Shown piece after piece: positions 34,344 to 46,332 of a stretch of DNA of 64,000 bases (position 1 is the stretch's first letter; every line of letters begins with the position of its first letter). The notes under the pieces are model-generated. The model saw nothing but the letters and a program-made list of their open reading frames with translations. It was not told the DNA's origin and made no database searches. Position numbers and translations under genes: made by a program. The stretch is taken from the NCBI RefSeq assembly GCF_000512585.2, contig NC_089248.1:868001-932000 (forward strand), written 5' to 3'. This DNA is from Kwoniella bestiolae CBS 10118. Its lineage: Eukaryota; Basidiomycota; Tremellomycetes; Tremellales; Cryptococcaceae.

Positions 34344-37300
34344 TCTGGAGAGGTTATTGTAGTCTTCGTGGATAGACTACAGCGATAAAAAGAGTAAGCT
34401 TACCATCAGAGGTGTTCCTGCTCAGGCAGTCTCGTGACGCAAATGCAAATGATATTCACCTGATTGGCACGGACTGTTGGGCGAGTGTTGGCTCAGATGA
34501 TGTCGTGAATATGTATTTGCACAACGATCTATCGAAACTATGATCCTGGGTCGATCTTTTACGCACAATTTGTGAAAAGATTTGCGATGACGTAGTGGCT
34601 TTTGTGTCACCACATGTCACAGGTGAAACTGGAAGACAAAGGGTTGGAAACGGTCCAGATGAGTATGCAGGTGATGTCATACACTACAGTAAGTAATGAG
34701 AGTGTCTGCCTCAGCGTCAGAAAGTGAAGGGAGAAATCATGATCTTTTGTCTACATGACACAGTATTCTCGTAGAGAGAGGTTGGCAGAAGGTCTGTGGC
34801 AGGGTCCTACATCATCCTAAAGTGTGAAGTCCTACTACGCATGCAAGTGGTGAAGTAAGGTTTATAACGCTAAAACATGAATTTCATAAATGAAATAAAT
34901 CGTTATATTTAATGTGTTAAGCATCTGGAATTGAAGTAAGACCGAAGGCGGACCCATGGCACTCTGTGCCCATATTTTATGCTCTTGTATGCTCTTTGCG
35001 TCGACCTGAGTCTCGGCAACGCTCGGATCCCTTCCGCATGCGAGTTCTAGTGTTTTTTACGCGTCCACTTTCATCTCCAACTGAGTGAGCCCAGTACCCT
35101 ACCTGCCCTATCCATTCGAATGGGTTGTCCTCCGTCTCGCTTCGCTGAGGATTGGTTCCTTTGATATCAAATTACCGCGGTAACACCCTTGCCGTTTCCG
35201 CTTGAATTTTTACCCTCGGAGTGTCCTTCTATACTGCCTATAACATCTATACTACCAGGATACGCTGTAGTACGAGAATGATAGGATATCCCCTGCACGT
35301 AGAATTTCCTCGAGCCAGGAGGTGGTAGACCCCTCCTTTGGGTATTGTGGAGTGTATTTATGTAGTCTGTCTCTTGTAGGTGGGTAGTATGATTGGTATG
35401 CAAGGGTGTGTATCACTAGGATGTATGCTACTATACTACTCTACTGGTTGGTGAAGTCTTGGTACTAAAGATACAGTATCGACCATCATTCTTATCCTCT
35501 CGAGTTGGTCTATCATCGAATGGCTAACCTCCACTTGGCACGTGCTCCTGACTGAGATCTCACTTCCGCCTTACAACACTTGTAGTCGATTTAGGCACTG
35601 CCTATCGTGGGCGACTCTGGTGCTACTGAAGTTTTCAGCACGGTTGCAGTAAGTCGCCCACCGTTGAATGCTTCTTCGTCAGCCTGACTCTGATTCTTCG
35701 CGTTGTGAAACAGATCGATTAGGTCAGTGAGATCGGCTCAATACCTCGTGATAAATCCGTCGATAATTGTGTCGCTCGATCGAAGTTGCAATTATCGGAG
35801 CTTGTCCATAGCTATTCTGACATTGTCGCTGCCTCCTGTTTCTCAGCGCTCCAGTTGGGACCACCGTATGGAAACTCAGACAATCTTAACTAAACTGAGA
35901 GGGAAACGTAAAGTGTACGTGGTGTGGTGCGTCTAACAGCTTATCAGTGGTGTCGATCGTATACCCACACTGTCGGCGAGCTTAGATACTCACAGAGAGA
36001 AATACCTGAACGGCTGGTGTCGAGTTGCTTTATGACAAATGACAGACAAAAGCAGAATGACAGTCAAGCTTTTTGAAAAGGGGGCCCTTCATTTCTACAT
36101 CACTAACCGGAATGAGTGTGCGTGGCGGTGGCATGCTTGACTGAAAACCGTCATCAGGAAGAAAGGGTTTCCATACTATCAAAAGGAATGAGTGTCTGAA
36201 ACGATAAAGGGAAAGTGATGTCAAAGCCTCGCATGCCCGCACTTTGTTCTGAGAGCAACTCAAGACGGCACAGGGCACTTGGTACGACAAGCACCTTTAC
36301 GGCATTTACAGTATGCTTGTCAAAGGAGCAGAAACGATTTTCACAGACATGAGCTCGTTCTGTAAGAGGAATCGAACAAAAAGACATCAATGTCTCTGTC
36401 AAGAGGCTACATTTTCTGAGAATCCGAAGTCCTTCTATGGATACAAGCGGCAGTTGGTGCGATAAGGTGCAAAGAGTCTGTTGAACAAGAGCGGCATGTC
36501 CCAACTAAGTCGGTATATCTAGAATACTGATAAGATGAGATTAAAGTTATCCCGCTCCCAGTCCAGTGTGCTTGGATCGCTATTCCGCTTCATCGGGTCG
36601 GATTCGAGATAATTGTCCCATCTAGCTGTTGCAACACTGTCACAGACGGGTAGAAGTCACGCTTGTAAGGCTTGGTTTCACGGAACTCCACGATCATATG
36701 AGGAGCAATCGGCTGTCAACTCATCTGCTTGACTTCAATACAACGCATCGACTTGTGAGCGCTGTCCTTCGATGCTCATCGGTGCGAGCTAGCTGCTTGG
36801 CTTGGAGTAATAATGCCCGTAGATCTATCCTTTTCCTTCTCTTTTGGCTTAAGGTTCCGTGCCGCTCTATTTTTATGAAGCTCGCACGCTCCATTCTGAT
36901 CTCGCTTAGCGTGGTGTTGCCATTTGAACCTGCGGAAAGGTGGTCTTCCAATCATATTTTTGGCGTGGCTAGAGAACCTCTGTACTGAAGATTGGCAGCA
37001 TTTCAACTGCCAAGTTACGCAATACCGAATGCTTGATCCCACAATGAGCGATTTTCAATACCGACGTTCGATCTGATGTGTTAGGAAGATAAAAAGCAGA
37101 CTTCGGATTGACCTACGTGAAAGAAAGATTGCTTCTCTTTTATCCATCTTCAAGTCGGATTTCGAATACATGCGTATGAGGCATTACCCTTGAATCCCTA
37201 CCTGAAGGGATATGTCCAGTTCAATAGGATGATGAAACCTCAGAAGAACAAAGTGTCACGCTGCCTCCATAAGCAGTTGGCACGCTCATGCTGAGCAAAA

Positions 37301-37849
37301 TGTAAAATATTCAAACCGCTAGATCCGGGTTGAATCTGCATATATGCTGATCAAACTGAATGTACGATCTCGAGATGTAACCCTAAGACGTAAACGATGC
37401 CGTCTTAGAACCTAGTCCTGTCAACATGCGACGGTTGACTACAGTATAAAACCTTCCCCTTCAAAGATGATGTAGGGAGATGAATGTAAGGTTTGTTAAG
37501 TTCAAGGGTGCCTCGAGCTCTCTCCAAATTCATGATGAACGTTTACTGAATGCACCTCCGAGACGCTGTTAGAGAAATTACGCCGGGACATTCTTGGGAC
37601 CGCTTCGAAACAGTGTGCGGTCACATCTGAAGATTGTTCCGCCATGCTAGAGGTTTCAGCGAATGACATCCGAAAGCCAGGAACAAAGTTCATAGCTGTG
37701 AATCAAACTTTGAATCACTGCATAGTTACGCTACTTGTTTATCAACAATAAGACGATGGTATGACACGATACCCCCGATGACAGACATGCTTTCATGCCG
37801 TACCTGCCATCTAACGAAACTTGTGGTCGAAAAAGGCTAGGTCAATGGA
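34344..37849. other. Gene-poor region
   Basis: 3.5 kb in which I find no supported gene. Short frames occur on both strands, but none shares motifs with other genes here. The region contains a 12-bp palindrome TTACCGCGGTAA near 35173 and AT-rich sequence near 34860-34915. It may hold decayed genes or mobile-element debris, which I could not identify. Confidence 0.35.
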
Positions 37850-38146
37850 CTAGTGGTTGCCATTGATGTCACCGTTTTCAGCTTCTACGCGCATGTTCTC
37901 GTTATACTCACGCTCATTGAGGTACATGAGCTCATAAAGGGACATTTGCGTGTTCATGGCAGCTTGTTGCTGCTCCTGTGTCCGTGCCGAACTCATGGTC
38001 TGTCTGAACAGAGCGTCTATGTTCTCACGATCAGCTGTCATTCGCTGCCAGAAGGTGTTTCCATGCTCGTCTGTGCCGGTGTCGGTGTTGCTGCTCTGCA
38101 GGATGTGTTGGCTGAGTTCCCGAGAGTTTGCCGTCACATAAGCCAT
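37850..38146 (-). CDS. Small orphan protein, possible divergent family 3 member
   Basis: 98-codon single-exon frame with ATG at 38146 and a good TATA (CCTATAAAAGGGG, minus strand) about 210 bp upstream. The protein is hydrophilic, Gln/Asn/Glu-rich and predicted helical. A segment FWQRMTADRENIDALF...MSSARTQEQQQAAM recalls the family 3 core with a three-residue insertion, and W..RM matches AWTRM in the 34-kb copy. The relationship is weak. No secretion signal or domain is visible. The function is unknown. Confidence 0.45.
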   Translation of the reverse strand: MAYVTANSRELSQHILQSSNTDTGTDEHGNTFWQRMTADRENIDALFRQTMSSARTQEQQQAAMNTQMSLYELMYLNEREYNENMRVEAENGDINGNH

Positions 38147-38351
38147 TGCTGAATTGCCGGTATGATCGGTGTTGGCGTTATGATTGGGGAGAGCTTGTTC
38201 AATTGCACAGAAGTTTCCAGCACGTTAGCCGATTGATGTCGTGGGCAGAGTACGAGTGGGTCAGTATGAAAGAGTTTGAAAGAACGAAAAAGAGCTTGAA
38301 AATTCGTTGCGTAGTATCGCCACCCCCGAGACGTAAAGGTGCGTCCATGAG

Positions 38352-38367
38352 GCCCCTTTTATAGGCA
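38352..38367 (-). promoter_or_regulatory. TATA box for the 38146 gene
   Basis: On the minus strand TGCCTATAAAAGGGGC, a strong TATAAAAG core upstream of the ATG at 38146. The same core is found upstream of other small orphan genes in this region. Confidence 0.5.
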
Positions 38368-39325
38368 ACAAAGCGCCTAACGCATTCAGGAGGGAGTAAG
38401 CCGGCATTCATCAATGACGCGGTTAAACAAGAAAGAAAGAAGCTAGGGGTTGAAGGCAGTGCAAGAAGGCTACCTATCGGTGGTTCTGAAGTCGAGACCA
38501 CAGAATTCAAGAAGTATGTCTGAGAGGTGCACTTCAGAACAGTATCAGTCTACCTGTTTTCACCTAGTGACAAATTTCGAGCACGCAAAAGTTTCAGAAG
38601 GGCAGACAATGGGAGTGAAACAAAAGAGAGGCAGAAAATGCTGTGCGAGACAAGCTGAAAGAGCAAAAGATCCAAAAGCAATAAAGGTGAGTCGAAACAA
38701 AGATTCTCAAGGGAAGGAGATGCGTTGCACAGGAATACGTCGTTCGATTATCTGACGTTACCCATCAATAAGTTGCCGTAGAGCTATGATGCCAAAAAGA
38801 AAGGACAGTAGTCTTTGTTCCTCCAGGGATCAGCTCCTCAGGCATCGGGGGGATTGCCGCTGGAGCATCAGTGGCGGGCGCTGAGATGAAACAGCTCTTC
38901 TACAAAGGGATGAGGGCGATCTGGGTCAGTCTTGCGCGCCACGGGGGATGATGCATCGGAGAGATGAGACAGTGTGCTTATCATCAAATAGGAAGTTTAA
39001 AACAAGGGAGATGAACAAAATGGGTAAATAGCACCAACCATTGATTGTCCTGTTAGATGATACGTGAATTGCGTTGATAGGAGTAGGTTGTTCAGAAGAT
39101 CTTGCGGCGGGGACTTGTTGCTGAGACCAAAGTATGATATCTGATTGTGGGGCAAGCCAGCAGGACAGGTAGAGGATGCACGGGGAGAAGCAAGAGTAAT
39201 CACGAGATTAACAGAGAGCAGCGGAGAGTAGCGAGAAGTGGAATCAGCATAAATCGAGAGTAGCAGGAGGCGGACGGGGATCTGCGGGAAGTAGCGGGGA
39301 GTGAACTCTTACTCCTCTTGAACAT

Positions 39326-39344
39326 CCCCCCCCCCCCCCCCCCC
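39326..39344. repeat. Poly-C homopolymer (19 C)
   Basis: Uninterrupted run of 19 cytosines in a gene-poor segment. Length is likely polymorphic or sensitive to sequencing error. Confidence 0.85.
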
Positions 39345-41299
39345 TTCTTCGAGACGCGCGTCCCATACCACACCTGATTCTCGTTTCGCTCAAGGTTGTC
39401 GATAGGTCAATTTGCATGTCGGAAAGGTCCGGGAGCGTATCACTGTATGGCAATCATATTTATAGGATATGGAGATGCGAAATGTCAATATCACTGTCAG
39501 ACAGACCTCAGGGTTGAGCGATGACTGCAATCACTTCGACGTCGACGATACTCAGATCACACGTCGTTATATTGCAGGATGATCAGCATTGGCATCATGC
39601 AGTCAACGAGCCGTATCAGGGTTCATTCATTCTATACATTCATTTGATACGACACAGGACCAGCTCTACTCAAGTAACTTTAGGCAATCGGCCTCTCCCT
39701 GCCTCGGTCAGCTAAGGTAGCACCCACGCCTGATCCCGCCCGGAATTAGGAGTTGGACACTTTGCCCTTCCCCTTCGACGTAGACTGCATATGATGTCGT
39801 TTATCGTGTCTTGAGCTGGACTCAACTCTCGAGGCTTCGTTTTGGAAAATTGGTTCGTGGGTAAGCCCTCCCATCGCCATCTACAGCGGTTCAGAGCCAA
39901 GATCTGTCGAGGATCCAGGTGGGTGGTCGGTGTCGTGACTACGAACCGATTCTGGAAGGTAGGCAAGCAGTGATGAGCCTGCCGACTCCCCGGCCCAATC
40001 ATCGAGCCGCTTCCTTCTTTGCTCTACAAAACTCTGGTCGTTCAAGTCCTTCTAGGTATCGGCAGACTCAGTATCGCTATAAGCAGTTGAGCTGTCCATG
40101 GCTGAGCTGTTGCTTAAATGTCTAGCCGATAGCTTGATATGCTGATGTATTACTGGCGGGTATAACGAGAGTTGTCGACGCAAACGAGTGAGCTTCAAGA
40201 GTCTCAAGATCAAAGCGATTTGTATAGCCTTGCGATGTGAGTGGCCAACAGATATGGTGTCGAGTCGAGGCAATCGATCTTCATCTACGTATGTACCAAT
40301 CCGTTCATCTGCGACCTGAAAGGACAATCAGTGGCTTATTCCCCTTGTGTGTTCATTCTTCAGGGACAGAGGGCGAGGTCTTTCAGCGAGCCGTACAGTT
40401 TTTCAAGCAAGAAGAAATGTTGATCAGTCCAAAATAGCCGCTAGGCTGTTGTAGGGTTAGCACTAAGGCCAGATGAAGAAAGGACGACATGAAAGCTGGG
40501 CGCAGGGGAAATGTCGAAAAGGATTGATTTGGCCAGACCATGTACAGGCGAGAAGTACAGCATGGGGAAACCATAGCTTCGTTACTTCTATGTATGACAT
40601 CAAGTACCCGGAAAGCCTAGATCGCGCAATGTGTATCGTGCAGTGTCTTCTCGACTTATTGCCCTTCTTTTGGTGTGTTGTGCAGAATAATGATGCGTCG
40701 ATACCGACATGATATTACAAATGCAGAGTTGCCTTCGCCTTGCTGCCTGCTGTGGGAGGGTACCCAAGCCTTACAGCTTTCGCTCAAGTGGCGGTGCACA
40801 GATGCTACTGGTGGTTATGAATGATCCCCGAGGGGACTTATATTGGCTGTACGGTGGGAAGTCGCAATATTTCCAGTGGCTGCAACATGTCTGTCACATG
40901 CGTTAGGGAGCTAAAAGCTGGCAGGAAGGAATATACATTGTGTGGAAATTTGAATCACATCTTCTTGTGAATGCCTAGCTGCTGTGCAGTGTGTGCTTGA
41001 GGTTTGCGTTTCTCTCAGCCAGAATTATGCCTGAGGAAATCGTGAACCAGAATATGACCTCACTGGTTGCAGATATGCAAGCCGTAGAAGCCTTAAAACA
41101 GCTACCATAGCAGACATTCACCTGCGTGTCGAGGTTTAAGATCCTCAAAGCATCGAAGCATGCACAATATACAGATGAATAGAGGCACAACGAGGACCTG
41201 AATTAGGACGAGATCTGGAGGATGAAAGAAAAGTGCATACGCCTGCGCCACATATGAGTGAGACATAGAAAGCCAATCAGATCATTCTTGTTGGGGATT

Positions 41300-41300
<1 letters not shown>

Positions 41301-41327
<27 letters not shown>
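41301..41327. repeat. AT dinucleotide microsatellite
   Basis: Uninterrupted alternating A/T tract of 27 bases in intergenic DNA. Confidence 0.85.
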
Positions 41328-41330
<3 letters not shown>

Positions 41331-41651
41331 GATGTATAGCAAGTACGATAGAAAAGGATACGGAAAACTAAATCTGGATAAGAGTCTCGTGTTCTCAACA
41401 TGTTGCACTATCCCTCAACGTCGGTTGGAATTAACAGTTCGAGCCGGTATGACCATCGTTGCTTGGCAAGGTGTCTTGGATTGTGACTTGAATGATTTCT
41501 CCAAAATCTTATTTAGCATCTGAGGCTTCGGCTCCGGACATCCCTCTCTCATATTGCCAGGCCACGATCCCTTGACCTCGATCACGTGCGGCCTCGCTAG
41601 GCAACGAAAGTTCAGCAGAGGCAAAAGGGAATACTTTCCGCCCAAAAAGAC

Positions 41652-42050
41652 TTACCGCTCGCGAAGTTCAAGCTGGTGATCGACCCTTTGGCAAACTGCG
41701 TCACCCACCAGGTCCATCTCCTCCGAACGGGATGACGAGAAAGGATCACCGGGACGGCTAACCATTTCATTCAAGTAGTCCCAACAGAGCTTATTGATTT
41801 TGTCCGTTTCAGTTTCTTTCCAATCATTCCAGGGAGTAACGCGTCAGTTTACCGAGTCACTCATTTCTCTATCGTACAATCCAGATGCGGTTTCTCTTCG
41901 GGATCCCTCTTCTTTGCTAGCCAAAGTTTCCTCGCGGTTACTTCGATGATGCTCCTTTTCTTCCGGGGAGCTAGCAGAAAATTCATAAGTCCAGGCTTTA
42001 TCTCTGGTCCCATCGTCTTTAGTTTGTTTAGATCCGAAAGAATGGTCCAT
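41652..42050 (-). CDS. Small hydrophilic orphan gene with in-frame TGA
   Basis: Starting with ATG at 42050 the minus frame encodes 68 charged residues (KDKAWTYEFSASS..., many Glu/Arg/Ser), then a TGA. It then continues open in the same frame for another ~63 codons (TPWNDWKETETDKIN, CWDYLNEMVSRPGD, VDHQLELRER). An in-phase 63-bp intron (GTAAAC...aataag) would remove the TGA. Alternatively the TGA truncates the protein or is a mutation. A TATAAAAG element lies 120-130 bp upstream (42171-42180, minus). It is perhaps a distant family 3 relative, but the landmark spacing does not fit well. The function is unknown. Confidence 0.4.
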
Positions 42051-42820
42051 GATGATGTCTGAAGGTCAAATGTGTATCTCTTATATAACGGTCAAGTACT
42101 CAGTGCGTGTTGTCCTGTCTTGATGGTGATTGTGTGAAACAAATCTCGATTATCTCACTTGAGTCTCATGAGCTTTTATATCTTGAAAAAGCGAATGGCG
42201 AAGAAGACCAAAAATGTGTCGATAGGCTCGAACCTCCAACCATTGTAAGCCCCTCCTTTCACCTACGATGTCAAATGTGAAGCTGTACAGCTGTCCTCTG
42301 TCTTGAAATGTCTTCCATCAGACCCCCTCAGGGGTAGGTGGGAAGCTCACAGGAGATTTGTAATGTTACACACCGGATAAAGGTTAGTCAGAGAAAGGTG
42401 ACATGTTGATAAGGGAGTGAAGTGCGGTACGTGTATGACGCTGGGACTTGTAAAACATATGGTTTTGCTCCACAACGTCATGCAGTGCAAGGTTGAAGAG
42501 AAGGCATGTTGTTGAAGGGAGAAAACGTAGAATGCGTCACCTCCAGAAGGACAATATCCCAGTAATGACGCATGTTCTTGTCAAGTACCTGAGTCGAGGT
42601 CCGCCAGATCTGGCGTTCTTCTTAGTAGGATATTGTGCCCAATGGCAAATGCAATGCATCAAACGTGGTAAAATTGAATGTATGATACAGATTACCTTAT
42701 GGTATATCATCCTTTACACCTCGTTGCGTGTGAGGGAAGTCCCGCCGCGATTTATTGATGATCATTCGTGAGGCGAGAAAGCTGTGAGGCTTATCGTTGA
42801 TAGGCGATGCTTATCGGTAA
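42051..42820. other. Intergenic region downstream of CHK1
   Basis: This 0.77-kb stretch holds the promoter of the small gene at 42050, with a minus-strand TATAAAAG element at 42171-42180. A plus frame at 42493-42771 is unsupported. Confidence 0.35.
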
Positions 42821-45048
42821 TCACACCTGATCACCAACAATCACATAAGGTTCCAAAGGCTGACTCCTAGCGACAGACCACCAAAACATCTTCCACTGAA
42901 GTATCGAGCCCTACCACCACATTCAGCAGAATCAGCACCGTCCATTGCTGTTCGAGGCATACCGTAGACCACCCACCTTCTGCCTATGCATCATGACGAG
43001 CGTGTCTCCGCCCTGGCTGAACTCTTCGCTTGATTCGAGCACTATCCTCCCTTGTATCGTCTTTGGTCCAGCAGGTTTGATAACTCGGAGATACGTCCTA
43101 TCAGAGGAGGGCTGTACATTTCCTTCCCCCAGTTCTTGTTTGAAGTAGGAGAGGAGTATGTCGAATGCTTGAGATTGGGGTAGACGAAGCCAGAATCGGG
43201 TGGTTATGGTGTTGTAGGTCCCGGATTGTGTCTACCAGATTTTTGTCAGTTCTCAACTCTGGATGATTGAAGGGTAGCGAGAGTCAAGATTTGCAGGCTC
43301 GTGTGGAAGACGGAATGAAGATGGTCCATGTGAGAAAGGCAGGAGAGAGAGGCAACGAGACTGCAGTATTGATCTCACTCACTATATTACCCGTCCCTCT
43401 CAAGAACTGCGATTCCTGCTGATTGAACTGACTTCCCCACTGACTCTCATTCTTCATTCTCTGACTGTTATTCCCCATTGCATCAGGATCAGCTATACTT
43501 TCTACCTTCATTCCTCTTTTGCGAAGACAGTCAACGCACCTAGCCGCATAAGCCTGCGAGGCAGTACCGTTAAACACGGGATCCACAACATTCATCATTC
43601 CATTCTGCTTCATCCCTTGCGTCAAGGCCTCGGGTATCTGTTCTCTCCGAAGTTGACTTGGACTATCGTCCGCTGAGATCAGTTGAAGATTCCCGCAAGT
43701 TCAGGAGAAAGGGACAGGCTCACGTCATACACCATGGATGTGATTTGATACCTTCCATTGTTATTCTCTCATTGGGGTCTATCGTCAACATCGCTAGTAA
43801 TATGGCTGCGATGACCGAGAACATGACTGATCAGTACTCTCCATAGCAGAAGAATCGAGGAAGATAGCTTACATCTCGCCTGACCACGTATCCTGGTCCA
43901 TGGATCATATTGCAGTAGTTCTCCTGTACGATATGCGCAGAACTCGGGTGAATTGTCGGAAGGTTCGTCCCACGGTGTATCTAGGGATATCGAAATCAGC
44001 ACCATCGGCATAGGTAGTTTGGCGATTAGCCGACTCGGAGATACTTCGTATGACTCACTCCCCACCAGCAAGGTATACAGCACCACGCCCATTCCCCAAA
44101 TATCAACCGGCTCAGCATGATACCCCGTTCCAGCAGGTTTACCGAGCTGTATCCGCGTGATTAACGAATTGATGTTCCCGTAGCCACACGAATCGACACG
44201 CTGACGACTCACCTCAGGAGCAACATAAGGCAAACTACCGCATCTTCCACTCAACAATCTGGTTTTTCCCTTATGCTTGAACACCGCACATAGGCCGAAA
44301 TCTGATATCTTCAAATTACCATTTGCAGCAAGAAGCAAGTTTTCAGGTTTCAAATCTCGGTGGGCTATGCCTCTGTCGTGGATGTATTCCTACGTCGGCC
44401 CATACAGAACTATCAGTAAACAAGGCTTATCGTCCTGTGATATATGAGTGGAGGACGGAAGTACTCACCATCCCCGAAGCCAATTGCGAGAAGTAAAATT
44501 TGGCAAGATCTTCCGGTACACCATAATCGGGAGCTACCACAAAGAGACAAGCGTCAGCTGTATACTTCGCCCACAGATTTTGTTACGTATGGAGCAGAAG
44601 TACTCACCAATCTTATCAAACAGATCTCCTCCGACTGCCAGCTCCAAAACCATATACAACCCCGGCACCCAGCCCATCCTCTCCTTATCTTTCTCGATAA
44701 CTTCGGAATGTATAAACTGCAAAATGAAATCACTCTTCAAAGCTTTATGCACCTGCACCTCCTTCTGCAGCTCTTTGATATTCGGTGTACCGTACCCCAG
44801 TGTAGGGGATATGAAGAGGTTGACCACTTTACATGCTGCTACTTTCCCCTGGGTGTCGTCTATCGCTCGGAATACTCTGTGTGCGGTTCGCATATTAGTA
44901 AGTCCTCAAACATTCACATGATGAGCCAGTTATAGTAGAAAAGCAGTATAGCTCACTTTGAAAATCCTCCTCCGCCAATCTCCTCTCCTATCCTGTACCC
45001 ATGAATGACAGGATACCGAAGCTGGGTCTGGCTCTCGTCTATGTCCAT
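42821..45048 (-). CDS. CHK1: DNA-damage checkpoint kinase Chk1
   Basis: Serine/threonine kinase acting downstream of ATR/Rad3 to restrain mitotic entry after DNA damage. Ten exons (minus): 45048-44957, 44876-44608, 44533-44469, 44389-44213, 44146-44059, 43980-43873, 43805-43724, 43662-43383, 43231-42977 and 42895-42821, giving 496 residues. The kinase domain shows the Gly loop GEEIGGGGFSKVF, VAACKVV (catalytic Lys), HRDLKPENLLL, ISDFGLC, the LPYVAPE anchor, DIWGMGVVLY and the Chk1-like LLAMLTIDPNERIT...HPWC. The C-terminal part (TRFWLRLPQSQAFDILLSYF, ending near WKMFWWSVARSQP) fits the Chk1 KA1-like region. The second-to-last intron but one (43382-43232, 151 bp) is long and could hide a small exon. 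The Chk1 name rests on domain order, with the kinase call itself certain. Confidence 0.87.
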
Positions 45049-45320
45049 GTTGCGAGGGTATCTGTGCGCGGTGAGTGTCGGTCCGCAAGATAAATTCGCA
45101 GGTGGGGTCTAATGCGTTGAAATGTAGGTATACAAGGCGTGTGCCACAGACGGGAGAGATGGTAACAAGATCTTTGCACTATATATATATGCCTTGAATT
45201 TCAGTTGGTATCGGATACAAGTGAATTGGACGACATCAACCTACTCGTACTCATTCCTGGGACGCGCCTCGTCCATTCGACTTTAGGACGTGATCACTCA
45301 GGCACAATCAGCGAGCAGAT

Positions 45321-45326
45321 CACGTG
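45321..45326. promoter_or_regulatory. CACGTG box between CHK1 and the GNAT gene
   Basis: Perfect CACGTG within gatcacgtgacac, 95 bp upstream of the GNAT start and 273 bp from the CHK1 start. It is a candidate bHLH or bZIP site in a divergent promoter. Confidence 0.35.
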
Positions 45327-45420
45327 ACACGACACACTAACAACCAAGATAACCAGGCTACTTTACGAATGAGTCGAATCAAGACTCAGATGGCAAAGAA
45401 GATCGATTCACCTTCATTGC

Positions 45421-46053
45421 ATGACGATTAGTAAAACCATGGAACCCTCTCAAGACAGGAAGGATACCTCACTCGCATCTCAAGAGCAAGACTCGCACAC
45501 GTCGACGACTTCATCCGATGTCCAACTCACATTCAAACCCATCGCACCGGAAGACACGATCCCCCTCCGTCACCTCGTTCTATGGCCCTCAATATCATTA
45601 GACAAACAGTTAATCCCAGAGTACGACTTCAACCCCAAGACCATCCATCTCGGTGCTTTCAAGATCCCTAACCCCAACACCGCATCGCAACCGACACTAC
45701 AGGACCCAACATTCGATAAGGACCACCCAATAGGGGTATTGACCTTGGCTGCTCAGCGTTACCCCTCATTCTCCGGGGAAATACCAGTCCATATCCAACT
45801 ACATAAATTCGCTGTTCACCCTTCCCTCCAAGGAAAAGGTATTGGTCGACAACTCCTCTCCTACGCTATAGAAATACTTAGGCAGAGGTATCCGGATCAA
45901 AAGATCCTGTTTCATTTCGATGCTCGAGTATCGCAAATCAGGTTTTATGAGAGGAGCGGTATGAGTATATTGGACGAGAAGACGTTTTGGAAGTATGGTT
46001 CGACAGGGAAAGGGGAGGGGGTGGAGTACGTTAAGATGGGCAGAGTATTGTGA
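45421..46053 (+). CDS. GNAT-family N-acetyltransferase
   Basis: Single-exon protein of 210 residues. It transfers acetyl from acetyl-CoA to an unknown amine substrate. The GNAT core is clear: a strand with PIGVLTLAAQRYP, then IQLHKFAVHPSLQGKGIGRQLL, the acetyl-CoA pyrophosphate loop (Q-G-K-G-I-G), then the AIEILRQRYPDQKILFHFDA helix and strand, and RFYERSGMSI at the end of the fold. The N-terminal 35 residues are polar and may be disordered. ATG 45421 and ATG 45439 are both possible. It is divergent from CHK1 across 0.37 kb. The substrate cannot be inferred. Confidence 0.82.
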   Translation: MTISKTMEPSQDRKDTSLASQEQDSHTSTTSSDVQLTFKPIAPEDTIPLRHLVLWPSISLDKQLIPEYDFNPKTIHLGAFKIPNPNTASQPTLQDPTFDKDHPIGVLTLAAQRYPSFSGEIPVHIQLHKFAVHPSLQGKGIGRQLLSYAIEILRQRYPDQKILFHFDARVSQIRFYERSGMSILDEKTFWKYGSTGKGEGVEYVKMGRVL

Positions 46054-46332
46054 AACTGTTTGATGCAAATATGACCTGATTGATGCGTTCTTGATGACAA
46101 CTTAAATAGAAATTCTCATTTACGAATTGATGTGCTGTATAACAAAAGAAGGATGGTCCCAGATCTTGCATTGTATGTATTGAGCTTTGTACGAAATATG
46201 AGACACTACAAAAGTTACGATGATAAGTGATAATGCTAGTACCGATACAGCAAACTCCCTAGAGCCGAAACAAGGATAGCCCCCAACTGAGAAACCAAGG
46301 AGCGTTAGACCTATCTATACGAGACATCAATC

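Larger units (their letters stand above)
38147..41651. other. Gene-poor region with low-complexity tracts
   Basis: 3.5 kb without a supported gene. It contains a 19-C homopolymer (39326-39344) and a 27-bp AT microsatellite (41301-41327). A purine-rich stretch with repeated gagtagc/gggaagtagcgg words lies at 39180-39300. Minus frames at 39712-40002 and 40052-40327 look mildly protein-like but cannot be assigned. Confidence 0.35.

Noticed and set aside
39051..39213. Segment starting TGTTAGATG and ending ATTAACA that looked like a solo LTR (TG...CA)
   Set aside because: The 5-bp flanks differ (tgtcc versus gagag), so there is no target-site duplication, and no second copy or primer-binding site is seen.
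39712..40327. Two adjacent minus frames that look mildly protein-like and could be retroelement debris
   Set aside because: No zinc knuckle, protease, reverse transcriptase or integrase motif could be seen, so an assignment would be a guess.
42205..42250. Minus-strand GGAGGTTCGAGCCTA resembling a tRNA T-arm/B box
   Set aside because: The T-stem does not pair, and no A box or acceptor-stem partner is found about 60 bases upstream.
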